Positions 43,117 to 52,301 of a stretch of 64,000 nucleotides of DNA are shown here, piece after piece. Made by a program: the position numbers and the translations under genes. Location: the NCBI RefSeq assembly GCF_011761355.1, contig NZ_JAASRW010000003.1:395188-459187 (forward strand). Reading direction: 5' to 3'. How positions within the stretch are numbered: position 1 is the stretch's first letter; each line of letters starts with the position of its first letter. The stretch comes from Paenibacillus lupini (GTDB taxonomy: Bacteria; Bacillota; Bacilli; Paenibacillales; Paenibacillaceae). The notes under the pieces are model-generated. The model was not told the origin of the DNA. It saw nothing but the letters and a program-made list of their open reading frames with translations, and did no database searches.

Positions 43117-43986
43117 ATGGAACTATTATTGGAATGTGTTTTGGAAGGGCAAGATCAGTTGGGCGAAGGCCCTGTATGGGACGAACGGCTGCAGGAGCTG
43201 TTCCGGGTTGATATCGAAGGCTGCAAGCTTCACCGTTATCGTCCGAGTGATGGCAGACAAGTCGCATATCAGCTGGATCAGAAAGTAGGTGCAGCAGTTC
43301 CTGCAGAGGATGGATCATGGATCCTGGCGCTAGCAGATGGGTTCTATCGTTTCGACCTCGAGACAGGAACAACAACATTAATTGCTCACACCAAAGAGGA
43401 AAGTCCGAATAGACTCAATGATGGCAAATGCGATCCGAACGGACGATTCTGGGCGGGCACAATGAGCAGCAAATGGAACCAGCGAAGCGGACATTTGTAC
43501 GTTCTTGAGGATGGCAAGCTGTCTACGCTCTTGTCCGAAGTTGGCTGTTCGAATGGACTTGCTTGGAATGAAGATGGAACGGTGATGTACTATATCGACA
43601 CCTTCGATAATTTCGTTTATGCCTTCGATTACGATGCAGCGACCGGTCAGATTTCAAACAGAAGAACTGTGATTACGATCCCGGAAGGAGAGGGCAGTCC
43701 GGACGGGATGTGCATCGACTCAGAGGGAATGCTGTGGGTTGGTCACTGGAATGGCTGGCAGATCTCACGATGGAATCCTTTGACGGGTAAAAAGTTGGCA
43801 AGTATTCCGCTTCCCGTCAGTAATGTTACGTCCTGCGCTTTTGGCGGCGAGAACCTGGACGAGCTATTCATCACAACAGCAAGAATTGGAAATGACGAAT
43901 TACAGCTCAGCAAACAGCCGCTTGCCGGGGCATTGTTCCGCGTTAAGCTGGAGGTTAAAGGACTGCCCGTGCAGCGGGCGAAGTGA
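43117..43986 (+). CDS. SMP-30/gluconolactonase family protein
   Basis: Six-bladed beta-propeller lactonase of 289 residues. It begins LLLECVLEGQDQLGEGPVWDERL (metal-binding Glu in GEGPVW) and has NRLNDGKCDPNGRFWAGTMS, CSNGLAWNEDGTVMYYIDTF and SPDGMCIDSEGMLWVGHW, giving the usual metal ligands. It hydrolyses sugar lactones, so a sugar-oxidation pathway is likely. ATG 43117 follows GGAGG. The next gene is a broken IclR regulator. Confidence 0.88.
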   Translation: MELLLECVLEGQDQLGEGPVWDERLQELFRVDIEGCKLHRYRPSDGRQVAYQLDQKVGAAVPAEDGSWILALADGFYRFDLETGTTTLIAHTKEESPNRLNDGKCDPNGRFWAGTMSSKWNQRSGHLYVLEDGKLSTLLSEVGCSNGLAWNEDGTVMYYIDTFDNFVYAFDYDAATGQISNRRTVITIPEGEGSPDGMCIDSEGMLWVGHWNGWQISRWNPLTGKKLASIPLPVSNVTSCAFGGENLDELFITTARIGNDELQLSKQPLAGALFRVKLEVKGLPVQRAK

Positions 43987-43990
43987 TTAG

Positions 43991-44034
43991 AATAAATGAA
44001 ACGACCACTCAATGAAGTGGTCGTTTCATTTATT
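43991..44034. terminator. Long symmetric terminator
   Basis: A 19-bp perfect stem, AATAAATGAAACGACCACT (43991-44009) with its complement at 44016-44034, closes the SMP-30 gene. Confidence 0.85.
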
Positions 44035-44101
44035 CGTTGTTACAGCTCATTGAGTAATTTTTGAGCGCGATTTTCACATACTGAAACAAACCATGCATTC
44101 A

Positions 44102-44130
44102 TTGATCGAGGAAAATAGCTGCTTTATGCT
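44102..44130 (+). promoter_or_regulatory. Probable promoter of the IclR gene
   Basis: TTGATC (44102-44107), a 17-base spacer and TATGCT (44125-44130), 20 bases before the IclR start codon. Confidence 0.5.
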
Positions 44131-44149
44131 AGTTAAGAGGTGAGCATTC

Positions 44150-44911
44150 ATGCCAGGCTATGAGGTCTCCAGCCTGAAATAAGGACTCCAGATTTTAGAT
44201 CTGCTTAAGGAGCAACAGCGCCTCAATCTTACTGAAATCTCAAACCGGATTGAAGTGAACAAGACAACAGTGTTCCGTCTGCTGCACACCTTAGAAGAGA
44301 TGAATTACATCATTAAGCTGGGCAGGGACTATGAGCTCCATCCGATGCTTTTCAACGATATACAGGCTGTAAGAAGGACGATAAAATGGTCCAAGCTTCA
44401 GGCACTTGGCCGGCTGGGGGCGGAGTGCGGAAAAGATCTGTTTGTTGGTACGCTTCATGGACGCGATGTCATCGTCCGTCAGGTATATGAGGCGAATACC
44501 GGGCAGATGGTCGACAGGGAGACGAGCGGATCTGTACCTGCCTATCAAACAGCTGTGGGCAAAGTGATATTGGCACAGCTGGAACGTTCGGAACAGCTCG
44601 AGTTATTCCTTTCGTCAATCGATCCGATGCAGATAACGGATCAAACCTTCACGGATCCGGATTTATTCCTCCGTCATCTGGAAGTCATCAAGCAGCAGCG
44701 ATACGCAGCAGATTACGAAGAATTTCGTAAGGGTGTGCAGTGTATCTCTTCCCCTGTGTTTAGCGGGAATAAGGTTGTCGCATCTATTGCTGCAGCGGAT
44801 TACAGCGATTTTATGCCGAAACACGAAATGAGAAGCTTAACTCGCAAAGTTATTTATGCCGCTGAGGAAATAACGAAAGAAATCAACACGTATGTCAATG
44901 CTATGGAATGA
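44150..44911 (+). pseudogene. IclR-family regulator broken by an in-frame TAA
   Basis: From ATG 44150 (after GAGGTG) the frame reads MPGYEVSSLK, then TAA at 44180-44182, then GLQILDLLKEQQRLNLTEIS NRIEVNKTTVFRLLHTLEEM and a full IclR effector domain to 44911. Without the stop it is a normal 253-residue IclR protein, so the TAA at codon 11 is a single nonsense change. Restart at GTG 44255 would lose the first recognition-domain helices. The gene has a promoter and ribosome site and its 3' end meets a lactonase-fold gene. It is either a recent pseudogene or a sequence error. Confidence 0.85.
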
Positions 44912-44930
44912 GAAATGGGGAGGTACGTTC

Positions 44931-45677
44931 ATGCGCATTGCAGAAGGAGTAGAAATGCTCGAGATTGAAATGAAGCTGGCCGGACGTTCGATGATGATTC
45001 ATCCGGTTATCCTGCATGATAAAGACACTTGGATACTGATCGACACTGGAATGCCAGGCAATGCAGACGATATTCGTGCTTTTGCAGAACAAGTGGGAAT
45101 CTCAGGGCTCCCATTAACGACAATCATTCTGACCCATCAGGATATCGATCACATTGGCGGCCTGCCGTCATTCCTGGAGAAGGAAGGCAGCACGATACCG
45201 ATTGAGATATATGCCCATGAAGAAGATAGATCCGTCATTGATGGAGAATCTCCGCTTCTCAAGTTCCCGGCGGACCGGTTAGAGGCTGAGCTTGAGGCTT
45301 TGCCGAGTGAAGTAAGTGAGCAGTACAAAAATGCATTTATGCAGGGGTCCAAGCCGAATGTGACAAAGCTGATGTCAGACGGAGAGACACTGCCGTTTGG
45401 CGGCGGTCTAACCGTCATCCATACGCCAGGCCATACGCCGGGTCATGTCAGCCTCTATCATCATGCCAGCAAGACGCTGATCGCCGCGGATGCTTTGGTT
45501 ATCCATAACGGTGAGCTGCTGCCTTCGTCGCCATATTCAACCGTAAATATGGAGTAGGCACTTCGCTCTGTAGAGAAGTTCAAGGACTTTGATATTGAAG
45601 CAATTATTTGTTATCACGGCGGATTGGTGCGGGGCAATATGAATGAACTTATTGATGAATTATTAGCGAAAATATAA
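44931..45677 (+). pseudogene. Metallo-beta-lactamase-fold hydrolase broken by an in-frame TAG
   Basis: From ATG 44931 (after GGGGAGG) the frame encodes 208 residues with LTHQDIDHIGG and HTPGHTPGH metal sites and stops at TAG 45555-45557. The same frame then continues ALRSVEKFKDFDIEAIICYH GG and ends at TAA 45677, giving a normal 248-residue member. The final His ligand (YHGG) lies after the stop, so the truncated product should be inactive. It sits 20 bases after the IclR pseudogene and would be cotranscribed. The stop may be a single C-to-T change from CAG. Confidence 0.83.
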
Positions 45678-45679
45678 TC

Positions 45680-45720
45680 AAAAGACCGGGAATCTCCTAT
45701 GTGAGGTTCCCGGTCTTTGC
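45680..45720. terminator. Bidirectional terminator
   Basis: AAAGACCGGGAA (45681-45692) pairs with TTCCCGGTCTTT (45707-45718), between convergent genes. Confidence 0.86.
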
Positions 45721-45721
45721 T

Positions 45722-46447
45722 TTAATGTAATAAGTTCGCATGGTTATAAGCTATTCCGCAGGAGCAGCGGTGACTGCCAAACATGGCATCGTAGGAGGGA
45801 GGGAACTCCCGGTTGACTCGAATGACTTGTTCGGCGAATTCCACGGAGTCCTTTGGTACTGAGCCAAGAGAGTCAGCTTTCTCCTGTGTATCAATATGTG
45901 CACCAGGCGGAACAAATCGTTGAGGAGCGATTCGTACCCCGTTTGTCACAATAGCATCCATCGAAACATAAGAACCACGCCCTACATAAGCATTAAATAC
46001 AATGGCTTTAAAGCTCACGAATACATCATCCTCGATGAGGCAAGGACCGTGGACCATAGCCCCGTGAGCAATGGAAACTCTGTCGCCTATAAAGATAGAA
46101 TAACTTTTACTCCCTACTTGAATACCTTGATTAGCTAATCCGTGAAGGATTACTCCGTCTTGAATATTGGAACTCTTGCCAATGAAGAAAGGAGTACCTT
46201 CATCGGCGCGAAGAGTAGCGCTGGGTGCTACAAATACGTTGTCGCAGATGATCACGTCACCAATAACCGTGGAGAACGGACTCAGAAAGGCGGTAGGATG
46301 GATGGAAGGAAAGCGCTGAACCGGATTCACCGATGTTATTGGGTTTGGGCTAATAAATCTTGCGAATAGATTAACAGGGCCTTTCGGAAGAAGCTCAGGG
46401 CTTATGGGCCAGGCGCTGCTCCTGTTGAAGGGTCTCTCTGGTGCCAT
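45722..46447 (-). CDS. Gamma-class carbonic anhydrase-like protein
   Basis: A 241-residue left-handed beta-helix protein. HPTAFLSPFSTVIGDVIICDNVFVAPSATLRADEGTPFFIGKSSNI shows the hexapeptide repeats; the zinc histidines appear in VILHGLA and SIAHGAMVHGP. These fit CamH/YrdA-type gamma carbonic anhydrases, although some homologues are inactive. The N-terminal 40 residues are an extension. It is divergent from an SDR gene. No signal peptide is seen, so it is cytoplasmic. Confidence 0.8.
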   Translation of the reverse strand: MAPERPFNRSSAWPISPELLPKGPVNLFARFISPNPITSVNPVQRFPSIHPTAFLSPFSTVIGDVIICDNVFVAPSATLRADEGTPFFIGKSSNIQDGVILHGLANQGIQVGSKSYSIFIGDRVSIAHGAMVHGPCLIEDDVFVSFKAIVFNAYVGRGSYVSMDAIVTNGVRIAPQRFVPPGAHIDTQEKADSLGSVPKDSVEFAEQVIRVNREFPPSYDAMFGSHRCSCGIAYNHANLLH

Positions 46448-46605
46448 GTTACATTCTCCTCGTTATGATTAATACCTCTTAAGTTAGGCTATTCGGCATA
46501 TAGGTAAATGCCACAAGGAATTCCGCAAAATGAAACAGCAACATTACAAAACTGCTCCTATGATACAACTAATAGTGTAAAAAATTAGAAGGAGTTGAAC
46601 GGAGC

Positions 46606-47370
46606 ATGAGTAGATTAAATGGGAAAATTGCTTTGGTTACAGGTGCAAGCAGAGGGATTGGCCGTGCTATTGCGCTGAGACTTGCCCAGGAGGGAGCAAT
46701 GATAGTTGTTCACTATGGTGCTAATCTTGAGGCGGCGGCTGATGTTGTACGGCAAATCGAGCAAAACGGAGGGGAAGCTTTTTCAATAGGGCAGGAGCTT
46801 GGGACTGCTGCTAGTGCTGCTAAGCTTTATGAACAATTGGATCAGGCTTTGGAGCAGCGCAAGGGTGAGAGGTCCTTTGATATTCTCGTCAATAATGCAG
46901 GTGTGGGGCTTCCCGCTGCTATTGAGGATACTACAGAGGATGCCTTCGACCACGTTATGAACACCAATGTAAAGGCTCCTTTCTTCCTCATTCAGCAAGC
47001 GCTGCCTCGCCTAAGAGATAACGGCAGGATTATTAATTTGTCCTCTGCTACAACGAGGATTTCCCTGCCTGGGGTTACGGCATACAGTATGACCAAAGGA
47101 GCTGTCAATACGCTTACGCTTTCTTTATCTACCCAGCTTGCACATCGCGGGATTACTGTTAATGCCATCCAGCCCGGTTTTATCGCCACAGATATGAATA
47201 ATGCCTTGTTGCAGGATGCGTCCGGGTATAGATTTGGCGCTGAATATTCGAGCTTCGGCAGATGGGGAGATCCTTCAGATATTGCGGATGTTGCAGCTTT
47301 CCTGGCTTCTTCAGATAGCCGCTGGATTACCGGGCAATGCATGGATGTAAGTGGCGGGTCGCATTTATAA
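46606..47370 (+). CDS. Short-chain dehydrogenase/reductase
   Basis: NAD(P)-dependent oxidoreductase of 254 residues: GASRGIGRAIALRL, FDILVNNAGVG, SSATTRISLPGVTAYSMTKGA (Ser, Tyr, Lys) and VSGGSHL at the end. ATG 46606 follows AAGGAGTTGAACGGAG. The substrate is not readable. It is convergent with a quinone-oxidoreductase-like gene. Confidence 0.87.
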   Translation: MSRLNGKIALVTGASRGIGRAIALRLAQEGAMIVVHYGANLEAAADVVRQIEQNGGEAFSIGQELGTAASAAKLYEQLDQALEQRKGERSFDILVNNAGVGLPAAIEDTTEDAFDHVMNTNVKAPFFLIQQALPRLRDNGRIINLSSATTRISLPGVTAYSMTKGAVNTLTLSLSTQLAHRGITVNAIQPGFIATDMNNALLQDASGYRFGAEYSSFGRWGDPSDIADVAAFLASSDSRWITGQCMDVSGGSHL

Positions 47371-47380
47371 AGATGCAAAC

Positions 47381-47425
47381 AAAAATACACCGCTTCGTCC
47401 CTCAGGGCTTCAGCGGTGTATTTTT
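47381..47425. terminator. Bidirectional terminator
   Basis: AAAAATACACCGCT (47381-47394) pairs with AGCGGTGTATTTTT (47412-47425). Confidence 0.88.
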
Positions 47426-47439
47426 ATCCTGCCACAAGC

Positions 47440-48453
47440 TTAGAATACAATGCTTATCTTCCCAAATGCAGATCCTTGCGCCAAGTAGCGGAGAGCATCA
47501 AGGGATTGGGAGAAGGGGAAGGATCGGTCCATGACTGGACGGAGGCCATGCTGCTCAATGACAGCATTCATTCTTTCGAACATTTCCCGGCTGCCGACAT
47601 TGATTGCTTGAAGTCTGGCTTTGCGGATAATAGCAGGGACGATTGCAAAGTCCTCAACTGCTGCGCCAGAAAGGATGCCTATAATGCTTACTTGTCCACC
47701 GACTTTCAACGCTGAGATGGAACGATTCAGTGTAGAGGCACCACCTAGATCAACGATGTGATCGGCTCCGCGTCCTTGTGTATAGGCTAGAACAGCTTGA
47801 TCCCATTCGGGATTTGTTCTGTAGTTGATACCATAGTCGGCGCCAAGCGCCTTTGCGCGTTCCAGCTTCTCATCACTGCTGGATGTAACGATAACCGTGG
47901 CTCCCAGAAGCTTGGCGAATTGCAGAGCGAATAAGGACACACCACCCGTTCCTTGCACAACAACGATGTCACCAGCCTTCACTTGACCTTCCTCCGCAAT
48001 CGCATGCCATGCCGTGACACCCGCACAGGCTAAAGTTGCAGCTTCCTCATCAGTGAGATGTTCGGGTACCCGCACAAGTCCTTCCTCCGGCAGTACAACA
48101 TATTCAGCAAGCATACCGTCAAGCGGGCTTCCTAGTGTCGATACCCAGTTCTCCTGTGTAGGTTCGCCTATTGTCCAGCTTTGCGTGAATATTCCGCTGA
48201 CACGTTCTCCGACTTGGAACTTGTCTGCGTGTTCCCCTAAGGCAATGATCCTGCCGACACCATCTGAGACGGGAATAAGAGGCTCTGTCCGATTTGGTTC
48301 ATAAAACCCGTCAATCACTCCTGTATCACGGGAATTAAGAGACACTGCCTGTATCTGAATCAGAACATGCCCAGGTCCAGGAGAAGGAATAGGGAGGTCA
48401 GCCTCCATCACATGATCAAGTCCAAAACCGCCTTGTAACACAAATGCTTTCAT
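47440..48453 (-). CDS. Zinc-binding-type alcohol dehydrogenase family protein (quinone oxidoreductase-like)
   Basis: MDR-superfamily oxidoreductase of 337 residues: GroES-like N-terminal part (GPGHVLIQIQAVSLNSRDTG), Rossmann motif VVQGTGGVSLFALQFAKLLGA and an ADHIVDLGG catalytic-core segment. The structural-zinc cysteines of classical ADHs are missing, so it is likely NADPH-dependent and zinc-free. ATG 48453 lies ten bases after AAAGGAG. It is divergent from an HxlR regulator, which probably controls it. Confidence 0.86.
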   Translation of the reverse strand: MKAFVLQGGFGLDHVMEADLPIPSPGPGHVLIQIQAVSLNSRDTGVIDGFYEPNRTEPLIPVSDGVGRIIALGEHADKFQVGERVSGIFTQSWTIGEPTQENWVSTLGSPLDGMLAEYVVLPEEGLVRVPEHLTDEEAATLACAGVTAWHAIAEEGQVKAGDIVVVQGTGGVSLFALQFAKLLGATVIVTSSSDEKLERAKALGADYGINYRTNPEWDQAVLAYTQGRGADHIVDLGGASTLNRSISALKVGGQVSIIGILSGAAVEDFAIVPAIIRKARLQAINVGSREMFERMNAVIEQHGLRPVMDRSFPFSQSLDALRYLAQGSAFGKISIVF

Positions 48454-48510
48454 CTCAAGCACACTCCTTTGTAAAATATAGACATAATATAGCGCACGTC
48501 ATAAAATTTA

Positions 48511-48537
48511 GTAACACGGCACTTTAAAGTCGGTTAC
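48511..48537. promoter_or_regulatory. Inverted repeat GTAAC/GTTAC, candidate HxlR operator
   Basis: GTAAC (48511-48515) and GTTAC (48533-48537) flank an internal ACTTTAAAGT palindrome in the divergent dehydrogenase/HxlR gap. The role is inferred from position. Confidence 0.35.
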
Positions 48538-48573
48538 GAACTTAAAGGTGCGTACAAAGGGAGGGGAGCAGTC

Positions 48574-48939
48574 ATGAAGAAGCTGCCGGATATCTCTCTG
48601 GAAGCATGCAGGTATAGTCATGTGCTGGATATCATATCTAACAAATGGACGGCACTGGCTATTTATGCGATGGAGGATGGCACCATTCGTTACGGGGAAA
48701 TGAAGAGGCGTATTGAAGGTATCTCGCAAAAAATGCTGACTCAAACGCTGAAGCAGCTGGAGCGGGATGGCGTAGTAAGCCGCAAGCTTATACCTTCTGT
48801 TCCGCCGATAACGGAATACTCACTTACGCCACTCGGGGAGTCGCTTCTTCCCATTATGAATATGCTTAAGATCTGGGCGGTCGACCATTATGACGATGTG
48901 AAGCAGGCAAGAGAAGGATACGACAGCGATAAGAGTTAG
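48574..48939 (+). CDS. HxlR-family winged-helix regulator
   Basis: A 121-residue regulator: CRYSHVLDIISNKWTALAIYAMEDGTIRYGEMKRRIEGISQKMLTQ TLKQLERDGVVSR and VEYSLTP-like TEYSLTPLGESL. HxlR proteins respond to aldehydes, disulfide or quinone stress. ATG 48574 follows GGGAGGGGAG. It is divergent from the dehydrogenase and convergent with the CocE pseudogene. Confidence 0.88.
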   Translation: MKKLPDISLEACRYSHVLDIISNKWTALAIYAMEDGTIRYGEMKRRIEGISQKMLTQTLKQLERDGVVSRKLIPSVPPITEYSLTPLGESLLPIMNMLKIWAVDHYDDVKQAREGYDSDKS

Positions 48940-48963
48940 ATAGACGATGGCTGGAATAGGAAT

Positions 48964-49004
48964 AAAGGGCCGAGAATCTCCACATGGGAGAATCTCGGCC
49001 CTTT
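48964..49004. terminator. Bidirectional terminator
   Basis: AAAGGGCCGAGA (48964-48975) pairs with TCTCGGCCCTTT (48993-49004), with an additional inner stem. Confidence 0.88.
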
Positions 49005-49013
49005 ATGATTATC

Positions 49014-51113
49014 TTAAGCTCCAAGCACAGGAAGCAGGACATGACTCGGATATTGTTCGGAATGATGGATTGTCTGCGTAGCCAAGATTGGTTCCGGATC
49101 ATCGTACGGGTTAAGGCCTGTGTTCGAGTTCGGGAATGCGACGAACTTGCTGGACGATGTAATCGAGAAGCGGATCCGGTGTCCAACCGGGAATTGATGC
49201 GCGATGTTTGGCATGAAAATGTCAAATCGCTCCACTTGCCCTGGCGTTAGCAGCTCCGGCTTATCATAGCCGTGGCGGTATTTCGCCCGGAAGATGTAGC
49301 TGGACAGCAGGATTGAGTTGTCCGCCTCATCCACATCGCTGAGTGCCACAACCCAATCGGTATCCACAGCAGAGCTTGAGGCATACAGAATGGCAGAGAG
49401 CTCACCGGCGATGGTAATCGACTCAACTAGCGTCTCGCTCGTATAACAAACCACATCCTGGCGAAGCTCAATTGTGCGGCGATTTTCCGGGATACGCTCG
49501 CCGGAGTCAACCACTGGATCGGATGGATTATAGACATAAACATCAGGCTTGCTGTCTTGCTGTGGTTGAGTAATGCTCAGCTTACCATCACCAAAGGCGG
49601 AATTCGCTCGTCCGTCACTACCGAGATAGAAAGGCGTAACTGCGGCTTCTTCCGGTGTCCAATCCTCAGATGTACGCCACTTATTCTCGCCGACGACATA
49701 GTAGCGGGCACGGGGCTCTTCGTTGATGCCATTCTGCACAACTTTGAGGTAATGGTCGAACCAGCGAAGGACGTTGACGTCATAGTCGTAGACGACTGCA
49801 TCTTCACCGAAGGCGGTGCCTTCGAGGTCGCGGGCACGGTTTGGACCATGCTCCCACGGACCAAGCCAGATTTTTCGGTTCGGAACATCATGCTCCGTAA
49901 GCAGACGCCATGTCTCAGACACGCCAGGGCTGTCGCCATCGTACCAGCCGGAGATGACGAACATTGGTGCCTTAATCTGGTTAGCTCGCTCCGAATGGGT
50001 ACAGTTCGCCCAGTATTCATCGTATTCTGGATGCTGGCTCCAGAAATCCCATGGCCCGGAAGCATTGCCGATCATCTGCTGCGGAATGTCGCGGATTGGC
50101 CGCGCTTCAACCGCTTTGGCCGGATCAACGGTAATGCCGCCGAAGATTTGGAAATCTGTGCGTGTGCCAACCGATTGAGCTAATGTCCAGGAAAGGAGCG
50201 GCCAGGAGCAGACCGTACCGCCTCAGCGGACCGTATCTACAAACGGAGAGCCAACGTTGACTTCGTTAACAACAGCTTTCAGGTTCGGGTGTCCGCTTGT
50301 GGAAGCCGCCATGACAACATAACCGAGATACGAAGCGCCCCACATGCCAACATCACCATTCGACCAGTCCTGGGAAATAATCCAGTCGATGGTGTCACTG
50401 CCGTCTTCCCGTTCATAGTAGAACGGCACTAGCTCACCTTCGGAATCCGCACGACCCCGTACATCCTGGTTCACGACGGCATAGCCTTTGTTCGCCCAGC
50501 GGATAAGGTTTTCTTTCTTACCGTTCCGGTCGTAACAGGTCCGGATCAGAATGGTAGGCAGACGTGTTCCCGGCTTGATGCCCTCCGGCAGGTAAACGTC
50601 AGTTGCTAGCCTCAGGCCATCTCTCATTGGAATAAGGAAAGTACCCAGATCATTAATGCCATACTCAGACTTGGATAAAAGAGGATCATCATATACAACA
50701 AGCGGCGTCAGCTTCTCCAATCCCTCTTGAACGATCAGCTCCATCCCATAGCGGTTAGGGCAGAGGAAGGCGATAATGTCGCCATCTAAGGTTACGATAT
50801 CAACTGCTGTATCGCCGCGCTTCGCCCATACTTGAGAGGTACGGCCTTGATCATCGGAATAGGTGAGGTGGCGGTGATACGTCTCACCGTTGTCTACAAT
50901 GACGCGGTCCCCGGACCATTCTGCTTTGCGATAGAGAGACAGATTTTCGTGGATCTTTTGCAGCGGCAAAACATACTTTGCTCTGTCATCCAGTACATGC
51001 TCCTGCATTTGCGTACGTCTTCTTGTATCGACCTTGGCGTGCATCACTTTCGTATCTGTGAAACGAATCTTACCTTCGTACACACCAGCGCAGTAAAAGT
51101 TAAAAGTTGTCAT
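49014..51113 (-). pseudogene. CocE/NonD family (S15-like) hydrolase broken by an in-frame TGA
   Basis: Read from ATG 51113 (after AGGAGGG), 296 codons give an N-terminal domain and the hydrolase core DVRGRADSEGELVPFYYERE with the nucleophile elbow MWGASYLGY. Codon 297 is TGA (50225-50223), after which the same frame continues GGTVCSWPLLSWTLAQSVGT and runs to 49014 through SGWYDGDSPG and the C-terminal jelly-roll (YVVGENKWRTSEDWTPEEA). Without the stop it is a normal 699-residue X-Pro dipeptidyl-peptidase/cocaine-esterase-like hydrolase. Truncation removes the catalytic Asp and His. Third gene of an operon with OCD-like and M19 genes. Confidence 0.85.
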
Positions 51114-51128
51114 CTTTACGTATCCCTC

Positions 51129-52289
51129 CTATCCCCACACCTGTTCGAATATACGCAGCCAGTTGCCGCCGATGATTTTGCTTACTTCTTCATCGGAATA
51201 ACCACGGGCCACAAGGCCACGGGTGAAGTTGATGAACATGCCATATTGCTCAAGCCCTGCAACGAGCTCGGTCGATGGACCATCGCCTTTGGCAAAACCA
51301 AGCTTAGGTGCAATATGCTCCTTGAAATAAACGAGTGACCAGTCAACGTCGCTCATCGGCCAGTCTGTTCCGATACCGACATGATCAACGCCTACCAAGC
51401 GGACGATGTAATCGATATGATCAAGCACATGGTCGATTGTTGTTCCTTTTGGATCCTCGTGAACGAACCATGGCATAGCGAAGACGCCGATGACACCACC
51501 TGTAGCGGCGATCGCACGAAGCTCTGCGTCGCTTTTGCATCGGCGATGCGGATAGATCGCTTCTACTCCTGTATGGGAAGCGATAACCGGCTTCGTTGAC
51601 AGACGGCATGCGTCCAGCGTGGTTTGCTCGCCGCAATGACTTGTATCTACAACGATGCCAAGCTCATTCATCTTGCTGATGAACTTTACGCCGAAGTTGG
51701 ACACTCCGCCGTTCGCCAGTTCCATACAGCCGGATGCGATAGCGTTCTGATTGTTATAAGTTAATTGAAGGACCCGCAGGCCAAAGCCATGAAGGGCTTC
51801 AAGAAGATCGAGGTTTTTGCCAAGGCCAGTTGGATCTTGTGAAGTAACAATACCAGCCTTAAGACCTTTGCTCTTGGCTTCGCGGATATCTGCTGCCGTT
51901 AGAGCTTTCACAAGCCAATCGATTCGGTCGAACTGCTCCTGGACCTCACCCATACTCGTCATAATTGCTTCCGGGCTGGATAAGTCTACTTCCCGGTTGC
52001 CGGCTGTGATACCGGAGCGATACCACTCATCTTTGAACGCAGCTTGTTCACCGCGTACAGACATCTGACGCAGTCGTTTGGCAGGAAGGGCGCTGTACGC
52101 CATCGGGTCGTCCTTCAGAGCTTCACATTCTTGTTTGATTTGCGCCGATATTTCGGCAGGAACAACGCTAGGGGAAAGAGGGCCTTGGAACAGCAGGTCA
52201 ATGATGATGCTGCTCTCGTGAATGTCCTTTGCCCGCTGCTCTTGTTCTGGAGTCAGGTTAAAGTTGTACAATCCTTGATGATCTCTCAT
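51129..52289 (-). CDS. M19 membrane-dipeptidase family protein with altered metal site
   Basis: A 386-residue TIM-barrel protein of the renal dipeptidase family. The second zinc half-site is recognisable (VVDTSHCGEQT, VIASHTGVEAIYPHRR, HVGIGTDWP). The first half-site is not: the usual D-G-H-x-D near residue 30 reads IIIDLLFQGP, and the bridging Glu region reads GLKAGIVTSQDPTG. It may be a mono-metal or non-peptidase member. ATG 52289 follows AGGAG. It lies 12 bp after the OCD-like gene and 15 bp before the CocE pseudogene, suggesting a dipeptide or amide catabolic operon. Confidence 0.8.
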   Translation of the reverse strand: MRDHQGLYNFNLTPEQEQRAKDIHESSIIIDLLFQGPLSPSVVPAEISAQIKQECEALKDDPMAYSALPAKRLRQMSVRGEQAAFKDEWYRSGITAGNREVDLSSPEAIMTSMGEVQEQFDRIDWLVKALTAADIREAKSKGLKAGIVTSQDPTGLGKNLDLLEALHGFGLRVLQLTYNNQNAIASGCMELANGGVSNFGVKFISKMNELGIVVDTSHCGEQTTLDACRLSTKPVIASHTGVEAIYPHRRCKSDAELRAIAATGGVIGVFAMPWFVHEDPKGTTIDHVLDHIDYIVRLVGVDHVGIGTDWPMSDVDWSLVYFKEHIAPKLGFAKGDGPSTELVAGLEQYGMFINFTRGLVARGYSDEEVSKIIGGNWLRIFEQVWG

Positions 52290-52301
52290 GATGACACGCT
52301 C

